Of a stretch of 64,000 nt of DNA, positions 45,045-59,523 are shown in pieces (positions within the stretch are counted from its first letter, which is position 1; each line of letters opens with the position of its first letter). Both the position numbers and the translations under genes were made by a program. Location of the stretch: the NCBI GenBank assembly GCA_000328365.1, contig KB291799.1, positions 521,372 through 585,371 on the forward strand. Direction: 5' to 3'. The notes under the pieces were generated by a model. The model ran no database searches, was not told the DNA's origin, and was given only the letters and a program-made list of their open reading frames with translations. This DNA is from Capitella teleta (Eukaryota > Annelida > Polychaeta > Capitellidae).

Positions 45045-47993
45045 ATGGGGCAACCATGGATCCTTGCACTGTGTGCCGTGTGTTCCATACTGTGTCAGTC
45101 AGCGCAAGCAGGTGTGTGGCTCTGAAATCCCATTCACATATTATTACATGTAGTAGTCCGCATTTTACTTTGTGCTGTAACATGTATACTCAAGTAATCT
45201 GATGATCTCTTTGCGTGAAACAGTGCGTGGCAATTTCACTTAAAACTTTAAAATATACCCATTCTGTCACATCCTGAGTTGGAGTCCCTTTGTGGATAAC
45301 GTCAACTTGCACGCAAGACACTTTTTTAATCACGCGAAAATCAACAATCCGTAAAGCCTCAATATAAATGCATGTGTTCCCCACAACGCCCCTCATTATA
45401 GGCATACGCGATAACAAGCCATACTAATCCACCTCCTGTACAGAAATCAGAATGACAACAAGATGCCAGAAGGATCCGATCAATCCAGAGGGACTGAACA
45501 TAGTCTGTCCGACCGACGAGACTATCTGGATACGACGTGCTTTCCTGGCCGCGGCACCGATCGGTGATCGGAGGTTCTGCAATGACCCTCGGCACAACGA
45601 GACCGACCACTGCACAATTTGCGAAGATAAGCTGAGCAACGATATGGGCAAGACGTGCAATCTCTTCTCCAACTGCAAATTCTTTCCTGAGTGCGATGAA
45701 TCCCAGTGTGGTCAAGGGAATGTCCAGCTGTACCTGCATGCGGAGTACGAATGCCTTCCTCGTGAGTCTCAATCCTTGATCACATTCTGCTCTCAATGAT
45801 AAATTGGGTGGCTGGAGTACGCGCTGTCTATAAATGCATTGTGGTTTATATCAGTTAACGTGTAACATAATGATATCACCTCTTGTCCCCAGGTGCGATA
45901 TCCAATGGTGGCTACGTGGAGTACATTTACACTTACCTGGAGAACTCCCACCAAGTCGAAGACCGTGTCTTCCTTCTCTCTCGGTCCTACTCAGAGTGGT
46001 CGAAGGAGGCAATCAATCGATGTAAAGTCCTCGTGAACAAAGGGGTCAGATTAGTGCTCAGGATTCTCGACCTCAAAGGCCGCCTCATCGACGCACGCAG
46101 CCAATGCACCTACAACTTCTACGTCAACGACGGTGGTAACAATTACGTGGCTCAAACGTGTCCTCGGGCCACGTGGATAGGCGTGGATTACACTCTCCCA
46201 GTACTAGACGAAGATCGCGAGGTTGACATTGTATTTGATCGCGCGCATCAATCGGCTGAAGGCAAACTTTGGCTTGTGCTATTGGGGACTCATTCAGGTA
46301 AGCATGGTTGTCTACTCACATTCACAATCTCTATGGAAATCACGGAGGCGTAACTGTTTTACCTAAGTAAGATAAAACATATTTGAATGAGTGGAATCTG
46401 CTCCCAGGGGATAGTTCTTTTTTTGTGGTTCTCAATTCTTTTATGTTCACTTATGAGTAATGACACATTTGCAAATGGCATCTCTTCGACACGAATACCT
46501 TACAGGCAAAGCAATCATAATGTGTATGAAGTGAGACCTCGATTAGTCACTGTTCGGATTCGTTATGCTTCCGCAAAACGTGTGTTTCTGCCTGCAACAA
46601 TAAAGAGGCCGCCTAAAAAATAAACTCTGCGTGAATATTTAGTTCTTTACTTAATTTGTTCACTCGTCACAGGAAGTCTCGATGGTCCCCAAACTCCAGC
46701 TTCATTTCGCGTTCAGTGCGGACCTGAAGTCGAACTGCTCCCACTGCCAACGACAACAACATCTTCAACAACAACATCCTCAACAACAGCAGCAACAACA
46801 GCACCCAATTCTTCGCCAACAACATCAACAACAGCAACAACAGCACCCAATTCTTCGCCAACAACAGCAACAACAGCAACAACATCCACTGCTCCGCCAA
46901 CAACAACGGCAACAACAGCGACATCCACCACGCATCTACCAACAACAACAACGATGACACTAACAACAACATCAACAACAACAACGACAACGATGACACC
47001 AACAACAACAACCGGTTCTTTCATGACCTCATTTACCATTGGAGATGAAATGAACGCTACAAAATCAACCAATTCTTCCATTGTTCTCCCAAACTCCGAC
47101 GGAATCAATTCTACAGAAATTGGTGAGAATCCTCTCTATCAACAATGCAGGTATAACAATTAAGCCTTACACACAGCTGCCGTCATCGCGGGTATTGCAT
47201 TTAGCACATTCGTCATTCTGGTTGTCATCTTGGTTGCAGTTTATTGTAAAAACAGAAACAAACGGTGAGATTCTTTATTGTTTATCATACTTCGAGAATA
47301 ACTCACCGCTTTTCTTGTAGAAACACTCCGAGTGGTTCATCCAAGGCCTTTGATCCAATCGACGCCTGGGAAAACAACGGAGTGGAGAATCCATCTTTCA
47401 TCAAGCCGTTGGAGTTGGCGTCATCCATGAACGGATCTCTGTATGCCGAAATCGCATCTGAACACAACAAGAAAACTCCTCATAACTTTGTCTTCGTTCC
47501 TGGAAAAACAACCAAATCGTCTTCAAAGAATTCGAGTTGCGACTCCGGATTTCCATCGGATTACCAAGGTGATTCCGGATCCGGATCTTCTACTGATAGA
47601 TATCCATCAGGAGAAACGGTCACTTTCAACTTGAGCATGGAGAACGATGATGAAGGAGTATACGCGTGCACTTTGCCAAACCTCTCCTCACAAGAAAGCC
47701 CAGCCCATGCGGCCATTAATGCTAACTTCACTCTTCGAAGTAAACCTCTGCCTCCTCCTGTAGCAAAGAAGCCACCAAAGAAAACGTCAATTCCGTCAGT
47801 GCAGACTCAAGGCAACGACATCGGATCTCTTTACGCCAAAGTGAAACCCAAGCACCTCAGAGATCAGAACACAAAAGTGCCGACTTTTGACGAACCTGAT
47901 GAGAAGGCACACAAGATGTTTTTCTCAGATTTGAATCTTGATGACTCCTCGGAATACGGTTACGCAATGACCCTGCCGTGGACTGATGCTTAA
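45045..47993 (+). CDS. Receptor B: SUEL-lectin-like, mucin stalk, TM, ITIM-like tail
   Basis: Exons 45045-45111, 45444-45761, 45893-46297, 46673-47122, 47177-47264 and 47321-47993 are all in phase and give 666 residues. Residues 1-22 are a signal peptide (MGQPWILALCAVCSILCQSA). About 27-128 is an SUEL-like lectin domain ending YLHAEYECLP. About 129-262 is a second domain with RILDLKGRLI, FYVNDG and EVDIVFD, matching receptor A. About 263-412 is Thr/Ala/Ser-rich with repeated TTAPNSSPTT (stalk). The TM follows (AAVIAGIAFSTFVILVVILV). The tail has SLYAEI (482-487) and SLYAKV (612-617), each fitting the ITIM pattern S/I/V/L-x-Y-x-x-I/V/L. It also has a Pro-rich PLPPPVAKKPPKK (about 585-597, possible SH3 ligand) and FDEPDE near the end. 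Splice phases equal those of receptor A, so A and B are tandem duplicates. Confidence 0.85.
46387..46623 (+). other. 78-codon ORF inside intron 4 region of receptor B
   Basis: Starts MSGICSQGIVLFLWFSILLC (signal-like) and ends with basic KRPPKK. An AATAAA overlaps its end (CAATAAAGAGG). It could mark an alternative, shortened receptor B transcript or be chance. Confidence 0.15.
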
Positions 47994-48166
47994 GCTGGGA
48001 ATGCGTGCAACGAAAAACATTATTTCCAACATAGACTGCTCCCATATTTATACGATTTAAGCTTCTATTCCATGTTTAACCCTAGTTGTGTTCATATTTA
48101 GATTATATTTAATTTGAATAATGATAATTTCCTCTCTAAACTGTGGGAAAATGATAAGAAATAACA

Positions 48167-48172
48167 AATAAA
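48167..48172 (+). terminator. Poly(A) signal for receptor B
   Basis: AATAAA about 175 bp after the receptor B stop codon. Confidence 0.6.
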
Positions 48173-48199
48173 GTGATATCGTTTATATAACAGCGTATT

Positions 48200-49200
48200 A
48201 AAGGTAAGAGTAAGGTTGATCTACACACAACTACTACATGAGTTATTTGGATAGGTTGTTATCTATGAACCTTTGGGCACTATCTAATTATACTAAATAG
48301 GTTCCTGGTCATCAATCGAAAAACAACCTTCAGAAGTCACTCATGGTATGTGTATAACCAGGAAGGACTCTTATGCAAATTAAGATAAAGGGCGTGGTTT
48401 AAAAGAAGTTTTATTGCTCTCTGCATCACTTTGAACGCAACGTTTCATTTAAATACATCTTGGTTCGTGGTTGACACAGATATATAAATCAATAGATCAT
48501 CAGGTGACATTCAGGTCATCGATGCTTTGCAGACTGTGTTAGCATAACGTATACTATGGCCATGAATACTTTGCATGCAATAGTGCTACACTTCTTCCTC
48601 CTAATGTGCATGGATGGCACTGAATCCAAAAATATAGCTACGCATGGTTGCCTCTCCAAAACATAAGACAGCGACTGAAAAAAAAAAAAACCTCCATGCG
48701 GTGCATGTCTTATCACTTGTGTGGCACGCATGCCACTTTTTTCTCATTATCTGAATTTCAATGAAGATTTGTAGCAATATATTCACCTTTGAAGGGGGTC
48801 AAGAATAGAAAGCCCCTGTCAGGTAGTTCATGGCCCCATAGACAATGGCTACATTATGTTACATTCACCAACAGGGATCTTCGATGCCTCATTACTTTCC
48901 ATACCTTTTTGCCTCCGTGTTGAATTAACCTTGAAATGTACGCAAGACTGATTTTATATGTTTCACTACCATTCTGCCTCAGTGTATGTATATATGGAAT
49001 CTTCGAGTGATATGCGAAGGGGATTTTAAAGCAGCCTACTAGTAATATACGGACCGTGAAGAAGATGCAGTCATTGTATGCATGGCCACAAAGATTGGTG
49101 GAGCATCTGCGTGGAAAAATAAGGAGCAAGTTGAAGCAAATTCATGTTTTTTCCGAGGACTGTTATAGTATGACACAATAAGTGACTTGACCATTTTTGA
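48200..49200. other. Intergenic between receptors B and C
   Basis: I looked for a lectin-like exon upstream of receptor C and found none on the plus strand. Confidence 0.5.
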
Positions 49201-49205
49201 CCAAG

Positions 49206-50317
49206 ATGAGTGAGTCGAGTACCTCGTTAACAACGGATGTGACTACGGGTCCCCCAGAAGGAAAGGATGGAATATGTAAGTATTCAATTAAACGCCAAAC
49301 TCGAATGTAAATCTAGAGGCTTCTATGGATCTTCATAATATTATTGATTGTCTGCTACACAAAAGGAAGAGGCAGGTTAGAATAATTATGTGCCTCCTAT
49401 GATAATGCAAAAAAAATATCAATAAGTTCCAGTGTGCACTTCCTAAGAATAGTTCTTTGCTTTAAAATGCATACAAACACAATCAACATGTTCATGTCTG
49501 TATTTGTCAATAAGTTGTTCTGATAATTTGTACAGGGGGGCTGGTGGCTGCAGTTGCACTTGGAATGGTCGTCATTCTCACAGTATCCGGGATTTATATG
49601 TTGGTCTACATCAGAAACAATAGGTAAGAACTGAACATATAAAAAGGTTTCCAACTGTCATCATCCCCAAACAGATCACAGTCCGTGGAAGCAAACGGCA
49701 ACATCAAATCCAAACCAAATGTGTATGAGACCCAAAAAGGGAACACGTCACAAATTGAGCCCCATTACGACGTGGCGGGACCAATAACTGTGATAAACCT
49801 AGATGACAACTGTAACACCACCACGAGAAATCAACACAACCGTGTCTCCTTGCGCCAGACTGAGGTACCCTCGTATAGTCGATCTGAAAAGGCGGGTTCG
49901 GCAGCCTACGCCAGCAGCGTGCTCTCCGTGATGTCAGAACCGATGCCAGTTCGCCAGCCAAGAGCGTCTGGGTTTTACAGTACCAGCATCCAGGAGCCAG
50001 CCACTCCTTCCGAGTGTGGCACCGATTTTAGTGTGCTCACGACAAAGAGTGGGCCTCCACTACTGCCGAAGCCTAAGATCAGACTCACGAGATTTGATAG
50101 CGACAGAAATACGACAATGATTTATTCAAAGAGTGTTGATCAGGTTAATGTTCTTCCTGTCCATGGTGGCTCAGACCTAAGACTTGCGAAATTTGACCGA
50201 AACAAGACTTTGGATCGAAATGAAACTACGGAACAAAGAAAGAAACGTCATCGCAGTAAACAATTAGGATTTGACGAACCCATTGACCTTACTAAGTGTC
50301 AAGTTTCAAAGTGTTGA
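49206..50317 (+). CDS. Receptor C: short-ectodomain paralogue with signalling tail
   Basis: Exons 49206-49275, 49536-49623 and 49675-50317 give 266 residues. The ectodomain is only about 24 residues, Ser/Thr-rich (MSESSTSLTTDVTTGPPEGK), like the base of the A/B stalks. There is no signal peptide, so the TM (GLVAAVALGMVVILTVSGIY) would act as a type III signal-anchor. The splice phases around the TM exon equal those of A and B. The tail has NVYETQ and PHYDVAGP (candidate phosphotyrosine sites), a Pro-rich GPPLLPKPKI, and a C-terminal SKQLGFDEP that echoes NLGFDAP in A. It could be a truncated duplicate or an adaptor-like subunit that partners A/B. An upstream exon cannot be excluded. Poly(A) signal candidate at 50824. 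Confidence 0.65.
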
Positions 50318-50329
50318 CAAAATGTGATG

Positions 50330-50345
50330 GGTTGGTGGTTTTTGT

Positions 50346-50387
<42 letters not shown>

Positions 50388-50412
50388 GTTTTTTTGTTTT
50401 TTTTTTTTTTTC
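50330..50412. repeat. (TTTTG)n / T-rich simple repeat
   Basis: GTTTTT units grading into poly(T). Confidence 0.9.
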
Positions 50413-50823
50413 AGACAGGATTGGGGCATTATACAGTAATATGAGTAACTCGTTCTTACCAATTTGTACAGATACCTACCTCAAAAATTCCCTTGAGAGG
50501 GCGGGCTAGGTCAGCATTGTTATGCATAACAGAACATTGTCACAGTATGCATGTATTTTAATAGTCATAATTATGTTTTCAAAATGCCTCCTGTTTGTAT
50601 GTGTTGAGATTTTGGCGTTGAGATTATTGTTGCCGGGGGTGGGGGGCTTGAAGTGAATTGATTGTCCCGCAACGTTGATAATCCTCAGAGTGTTGAATTA
50701 TTTTCATCAACAAGTCATATTGTTTACGTTTCAGGATTTTTTAGCTTTGCAATATATGCTAGCTTGTGCTTGCGATAAGTTTTACTTGATAATCAAATAC
50801 TAAGAAGAAAGTCAATTTCCGTG

Positions 50824-50829
50824 AATAAA
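50824..50829 (+). terminator. Candidate poly(A) signal for receptor C
   Basis: AATAAA about 500 bp after the stop, just before a poly(T) run at 50851-50886. Confidence 0.35.
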
Positions 50830-50846
50830 ATTTGCCGGTTTTTGCT

Positions 50847-50850
<4 letters not shown>

Positions 50851-50886
<36 letters not shown>
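50851..50886. repeat. Poly(T) tract
   Basis: About 36 consecutive T residues. Confidence 0.9.
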
Positions 50887-50887
<1 letters not shown>

Positions 50888-51237
50888 TACGCATTTTCAT
50901 TGCTGCTGTACGTGTGATACACAGATACGTGAGATATCAAACAAAGCGGTGAGTGTCCTCTCTGTTGTCCTCATAGGTCATTCATGGTGACCAGAACTGT
51001 CCACTACCTGATAAAGGCATTTTAGGACATCATAATTGTACAAATAAACAGAAGCACTTCAGTCTAAGTTATTATGAGGTATCCAAATTATGCTCTTTGT
51101 GTTAACTTGAGCAACCTTTGCTCGGCAGCTCAGTATACACAATAAAAAGCAAGGTGCTTTCTGAGACAATTTTCGCCAGTCGAACGAGGCGAGCAATATA
51201 CCAATACTTCACATTTTTGGATCTGAACTAAACAAGA

Positions 51238-54053
<2,816 letters not shown>

Positions 54054-54099
54054 ACTAACAGAACAAATACCGGATTGTGTCCTTGTTTGGTCCAGTGTG

Positions 54100-54900
54100 A
54101 AGAACTCTATCAGCTGTACTCACCATAGCGTTTGTTATGTAACATTCTGACTGTACAAGATAACATTATATGCAAGAATGCTTATTATACTTATTAAAAA
54201 AAAACACATGCACGAATTTTAACCATCGTCTTGCCAGGGGGAAGTGTCCCTAATAGCCGGCATGAAATTATTACAGTGCTGTATAACACCCCCCCCCCCC
54301 CCAAAAAAAAATATATATATATAAATTAAAATCAAAATACAAATATATAAGTATAAGTTGAAAAAAAAATATATACGTATATCTGCCCGGAGGCCAAATC
54401 TATATTACAGCAACTTATCTATAGTTAGAATTACATGTATATGGTGAACAGACACAGCGTCGATATAATAGTAAATTAAGAACTTGTGAATATCCAATAA
54501 TTTTGTCGTATAGAAAGAACCACACTTAATAACACATCCAGACTTCCAATGGAATGAATCCATGGCGCACAGATCCAATTCTATACATTGGGTGTCCAAT
54601 ATTGCATTACTGATTTCTATCATATTCGAGTACTATGGTACTAGTATATGTATATATTGACATGAATTATTCGTCAGTAAAGCCTTAGAACCTATGGTCT
54701 TTCAAGTTTCAATATCGTTCACAATCCACAACAAACAGTAAACATGGGGTTTTATTTATCTTCCATGTATAATATTCACAACGTAGTCCGATTTTATGCA
54801 CGAAACTGAGTGTTTATGGGGTGCATTTTACAATGTCCGATATTCGCCATGCTGTCGCACAAATCAGAGAGTGTATATAACAGGAGTGAAGCTCATACAA
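54100..54900. other. Intergenic between convergent genes
   Basis: Contains a poly(C)/poly(A) junction at about 54289-54310 and (TA)n. No coding sequence. Confidence 0.6.
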
Positions 54901-54912
54901 TGGAACACTTCT

Positions 54913-55785
54913 TCATGCCCATGCGACCGAGCATTTCTTGTTAAACAAATGCACACGTTCGTTAACCAATGAGACGTGTTGTCTTGCTTCGTTCTTACGC
55001 TCTTCCAGAACTTGGTTCTGCTTTGCATTCCCAAAGGATCCGCTCCAAGAACTGTTGAGAGACATCATCCTGTTCCGTTTTGCCTCTATAAGCTGAGATC
55101 TGGACTGGCTGATCGACAGCAAACTTTCGCCTGAGTTCGACTCTCGTCGGTTTACTGGTATATCTCCCACGCCTTCGGGTTTTTTCGGAAGCTTATGTCG
55201 AACAGGGGATCGCAAAGAGCTTCTAGTACTCGTACTAGCGATAGAGCTACATCGAGATCTGGAGAATCCAGTTCTAGGGCTGGCAGTGGGTATGTCTCTC
55301 GCAGTGTGTGGTCGAGGGGTAGTCGTACCAGAACTTGCAGGAGATTGTCCCTTACGTTTTGCTGGACTGGAGTGAGGACGAACCCGAACATTAGAACCAT
55401 TCGGTGAGGCCTCGTCACCGTCCACGCTGCCGCGTCTCCTAGTCTCAGGGCTAGGCGCAATAGTGTCAAAATTTCGGTTCTTTCCGAAACGTCTCGAGTT
55501 CAGACGATCCCCATATAGGAAACACGAAGCCAGCGCTCGACGCTGTTCTTCGGTCGGACAGTAATCCGGAGACCAACCTTCTGGGCTATGTCCAGTGTTG
55601 GAGCTGATAAACTCCATCGTCAGGTTAATCATTCGCACATCCTGGTTGTGTAAACGGATAGCACGGATGCGTTCCTTCTCGAGGAGGGTAATCTTGTGTT
55701 GCAGTCGCCCTTGCTCAATGGTGTTGATCCTTTTCACCCTCTGAATCCTCTGCGAATTGCAGTTCGGGCTTTCTAAATGCACCAT
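54913..55785 (-). CDS. Uncharacterised basic coiled-coil protein
   Basis: Single exon, 290 residues from the ATG at 55785 (MVHLESPNCNSQRIQRVKRI). I do not recognise a family. Residues about 12-55 are strongly charged and predicted helical (EQGRLQHKITLLEKERIRAI). A conserved-looking block follows (EGWSPDYCPTEEQRRALASC). Next is a long Ser/Arg/Pro-rich, probably disordered middle with SPAKRK and SRSRCSSIAS. The C-terminal helix is QVLEERKNEARQHVSLVNER. The composition suggests a cytoskeletal or nuclear protein, but that is inference only. It is encoded tail-to-tail with the protease gene and on the same strand as the next two genes. Confidence 0.6.
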   Translation of the reverse strand: MVHLESPNCNSQRIQRVKRINTIEQGRLQHKITLLEKERIRAIRLHNQDVRMINLTMEFISSNTGHSPEGWSPDYCPTEEQRRALASCFLYGDRLNSRRFGKNRNFDTIAPSPETRRRGSVDGDEASPNGSNVRVRPHSSPAKRKGQSPASSGTTTPRPHTARDIPTASPRTGFSRSRCSSIASTSTRSSLRSPVRHKLPKKPEGVGDIPVNRRESNSGESLLSISQSRSQLIEAKRNRMMSLNSSWSGSFGNAKQNQVLEERKNEARQHVSLVNERVHLFNKKCSVAWA

Positions 55786-55829
55786 TTTGAGTTTCTTATA
55801 GTTCAGAACAATTTTCAACGACTTTCATT

Positions 55830-56530
55830 TCTCACAGAATATTCTCCACGGTTTCCTTGACCTGCCAGACATGCTGAGTGCATTATTGAATCCAAGGTTT
55901 CCATTTTCTTGGTGCTAGAACCGCTGTTAAACAACTTTCGTTTCGCTTGAATGAATCTCAATCTGATCACCGTTGAGACAATTCAGAGCAGACTCCGACG
56001 ACCTACCGCTGACACTCTCTGTCAACAAAATAAAGAAATAGGGTAGCCCTATTTGCCAATCGACCTGAGAGTATTTGTTCTTGCATGAACAAATAACTCC
56101 CCGCAAGACAACTCCAACTTCTGGCAATGCATGGGATCAAGTTTTGAGAGGTTGTTGGGGACATCAAGAGAACCTTGCGTGATATTTTTTTTTTTTTTTT
56201 ATGTTCCAACAACAGAGTTATGCAATTGTTAATCGACTTAAAGCAGATTTATTGACCGACGTCTCTACAATATAAACCTATAAGTCTATAACACAATGTG
56301 TGTAGGTCGAGCGTCGTAAAGCAAAGCAATGGTATAGCAATAAACGCCTCATGAGAAACGCCTATCGACTTCGTTTCTAACCCGTATCAAGTGATTGCCA
56401 ATAAAAATGACAGAAGCTTATAAATTGTGATCTCTTAAAACAAACACTCTTAAGACAGAAGTCTGGAATGAATAATGACGGAATGTCGCTATAAATTATG
56501 TATTAGAAAAATCCGCACAATTGTGCTCCC
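55830..56530. other. Intergenic
   Basis: No exon recognised. Minus-strand frames of 66-69 codons here lack any recognisable motif. Confidence 0.5.
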
Positions 56531-56533
56531 CGT

Positions 56534-57625
56534 TTAAATAAGAGTCTTCTTGGCGAATATCACGTACGATCCGTATCTCTCTTTGAACGCCCGGTTTGTG
56601 ATGGACCAGAACTCCGGCTGATTGACGACAATAGCCATCTCTTGGTGCATACCTTTCTCCTCAACAATCGCCCGTAACGCTTTCAGTTTTTCCAGTGTCC
56701 GTTTCTGTTGATCCCAACTAGTTCCATATACAGAGTAGTCCACGCCGATCACATTGATGTCAATGTCATTAGCGAGGATCGATCTGAGCATGTCCTCCTC
56801 GGCTCCCTCGACATCCAGGGAAAGGTAGTCGATGCTTCGGAGGCCCAAAGCATCCATGACGGCAGCAAGAGGCACACATTGCACCGACATATCCCCCTGG
56901 TAGGCTGGGTTCTTGGTTATGTCATAACCAGCATGTAGATTGTCGACGTATCCCCGAAGACCACTCATAGAACCTTTCAGCGTTCGCAGCTTCCTACTCG
57001 ATGTCGTATTATCAGGACTCATGCACATGTCCAGGTGATACGCCTTGCGACCTTTGCGCAGGAGGTTGCGGAACTCTTGCGGGTTGGGCTCCACCAGCAG
57101 ACCAGTCCAGTTCCGAGAACGTTCGAAGAATAGCGAGTTCGACTTGTTTTCACCACTGCCCACGCCTACCTCAACGAAGAACCCGTGATGCATATTGCTG
57201 AGGACCTTGTCAATGAGGCTTGATTGTCCTCCCTGTGAGTAATCTTCTCTTGATGGTTCGTCCAGCTTGTACGGAGTACTGGGCGGGTAGAGTACTCGCT
57301 GTTGTATGAAGCGAAGAAGCAATGGGTCGTCGTGCTCCAATTGACCACTTTCGATGAGAAGCAGATCTGATGATGTCAGCCTCATCATGGACAAATGTCG
57401 ACCTGCCTCTGGCCCAAATGGATTGTTGAACTCTTGTTCTGGGGACCATGATGCGTTGATGATGCAGTACACAATGATTTCCGCTGTGACTAATCCCAGG
57501 AGGAAGAGGACGATCATCCTACCGGAGAACCACCAGCGGAGCTTCCTCCTCCATATCGCCACCTGGAGTCGCTGTCCTCCAGTCCACTGCTTGAATGCGT
57601 CGTATGAGTTGGTCATCATCGTCAT
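56534..57625 (-). CDS. Star/FkbM-like methyltransferase, type II membrane protein
   Basis: Single exon, 363 residues. The first ATG in frame is at 57625. A short cytoplasmic N-terminus with basic WRRKLRWWFSGR leads to one anchor at 37-57 (MIVLFLLGLVTAEIIVYCII). The lumenal domain is FkbM-type (Methyltransf_21): SAM motif I at 150-159 (FVEVGVGSGE), then WTGLLVEPNP with the acidic ribose-binding Glu (178-182). YLSLDVEGAEEDML is at 267-281 and NVIGVDYSVY at 291-300. Drosophila Star and related invertebrate membrane proteins share this layout. Star itself handles EGF ligand trafficking and may not methylate. Here the SAM-binding residues look intact, so enzymatic activity is possible. The presence of two type II methyltransferase-like single-exon genes in this window is notable. 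Confidence 0.8.
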   Translation of the reverse strand: MTMMTNSYDAFKQWTGGQRLQVAIWRRKLRWWFSGRMIVLFLLGLVTAEIIVYCIINASWSPEQEFNNPFGPEAGRHLSMMRLTSSDLLLIESGQLEHDDPLLLRFIQQRVLYPPSTPYKLDEPSREDYSQGGQSSLIDKVLSNMHHGFFVEVGVGSGENKSNSLFFERSRNWTGLLVEPNPQEFRNLLRKGRKAYHLDMCMSPDNTTSSRKLRTLKGSMSGLRGYVDNLHAGYDITKNPAYQGDMSVQCVPLAAVMDALGLRSIDYLSLDVEGAEEDMLRSILANDIDINVIGVDYSVYGTSWDQQKRTLEKLKALRAIVEEKGMHQEMAIVVNQPEFWSITNRAFKERYGSYVIFAKKTLI

Positions 57626-57699
57626 AACAGCAGACAGAATAAGCGCCAAAGCCAGCGTAGGGTTTTAATTTGCATTAATTAAATTGTAAATCGAGGCTC

Positions 57700-58080
57700 A
57701 TTGGTCCCATAAACAGAACACATGGCGCTGAACGTATCGTATACAATGTATCAATTAACGTTAAAAAAAAGATACATGCATATAATGCAAGCAGCCTATT
57801 CTGTGGCTGGATGCCTGTTTTGAGAATTGTGCCCTTCCTTCCCTGTCTTTTAACTCACTTCCTTGCACTCAACCCCTGTTAACCGAGTTTAATATATTTA
57901 ATAATGGCTTTGAACCCGCAGCAGGACAGTTGGGATAAAATAGCAAACCGTAAAAATCGAACAAGCTACACAACATTCAGTGCGTTTGCGTCGTCGGTTT
58001 CACGAAAAAAAAAAAATAAAATAATTAAAAATAAAAGTGAAAAATAAAAAAATAAAAAGTAAATAAAAAGTAAATAAAAA
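57700..58080. other. Intergenic, A-rich
   Basis: No coding sequence recognised. Confidence 0.5.
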
Positions 58081-58104
58081 AAATAGAATGAAAAATAAAT
58101 AAAA

Positions 58105-58240
<136 letters not shown>

Positions 58241-58259
58241 CGACGAGAGCAAAGTAATT

Positions 58260-59520
58260 CCTACTTACGCTGAATTTAATGTTAATTTCACTATATATTC
58301 AAATCTGTATGCATGTAGTAGCACGCAAGCATTCTGAATTACTTGTGATTTCATTGGTATACTCGATTCTTTATCTGAGAAGAACGATTTGCCAGGAATG
58401 ATTAGGTAGTCCAAAAAATTTGACACCTGAATTATCACTCCGCACCATTCTTGATGGAGACAGGCAGCTAACATTAAAATTGAAATTCGGCGACTAGACA
58501 CTGTTATTGCTGATGAAGGTCGCACAAAATTTGGAAGCTGCTAAGGGCATGGAGCACAATGCTCTGTGTGGGACAGGCCCTCGCATTGAGTGTGCACCCG
58601 CTGATCGTCATGAAATGAAAACTAAATATCAAATTATCAATGATATATATAACAATTTTATTGTGTACAGAATAATTTAGTTTTGTACAGTTTGCAAACA
58701 GTTCAGTGGTAGTATGAGGTTGTTAAGTACGTCAACATCCTCATTCACACTTTTTGACCAACTTTCAAAAGCATGCCGAAAATAGAATAAAAAAAAAGAA
58801 TAAAAAAAAAACACCCAGCACAGTTCGGATTTCTATTCATTCGCTGCATACTTCCGACTATTGCTCATTCATGAGTATGAACAGAGAAGAGTATGAAATG
58901 ATAAATTGTTCCCCAAAAAATTACCATTCAAGAAATACAAATAATAACCACCTTCACAAACCAGAGTAATGTAATACCCAGAAAATGTTAAATCCCAAGA
59001 TTATTCAAATTGATGCATAAAAAAAAATAATTTGAAGAATTTTTATTTTATTCTTTTAAGTTGGGGAAAAGAGATACGACAGCGTTTCTAAAATGTTTGT
59101 GAATACAATCTGCAGGATTATGATAGAATACGTTGTCCAAACAGAGCAAATAACAACATTCGGGGCAGATATCAACAAAGAAATAAATAAGTCAGATCTA
59201 CGGGTCGACCAAGAGAGTAACAAATTGATCAAAGCTCACTGCGATGATGTCATAATTTTTATAGCTTGTTCAAAATCAGTGGACTCTTAAAGAAGAGGTG
59301 CAAAGAAAAATTAGAGAAAAATAAAACATAACAAAAACTATGCCCCAAAAAAATATAAAATAACTCACACACACACATGTATACAAAGGGGGATGGTGAG
59401 GCCTTTGAATGCTGGCTATTGCACAGAGGAGAAAAGCCAACTGGATATAATAAAGAGGGGATATCCTGAATTTGAAGCCGGTTTGGGAGGAGGCAGTCTG
59501 TTTCATGTGAGGGAAGGGCA
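58260..59520. other. Intergenic / 3' flank of ARHGAP1-like gene
   Basis: AT-rich DNA with no supported gene. It probably includes the 3' UTR of the minus-strand RhoGAP gene. Confidence 0.5.
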
Positions 59521-59523
59521 TGA

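Noticed and set aside
46667-47108. Leu-, Gln- and Val-rich frames over the receptor B stalk
   Set aside because: Shadow frames of the ACA/ACC-rich Thr stalk exon.
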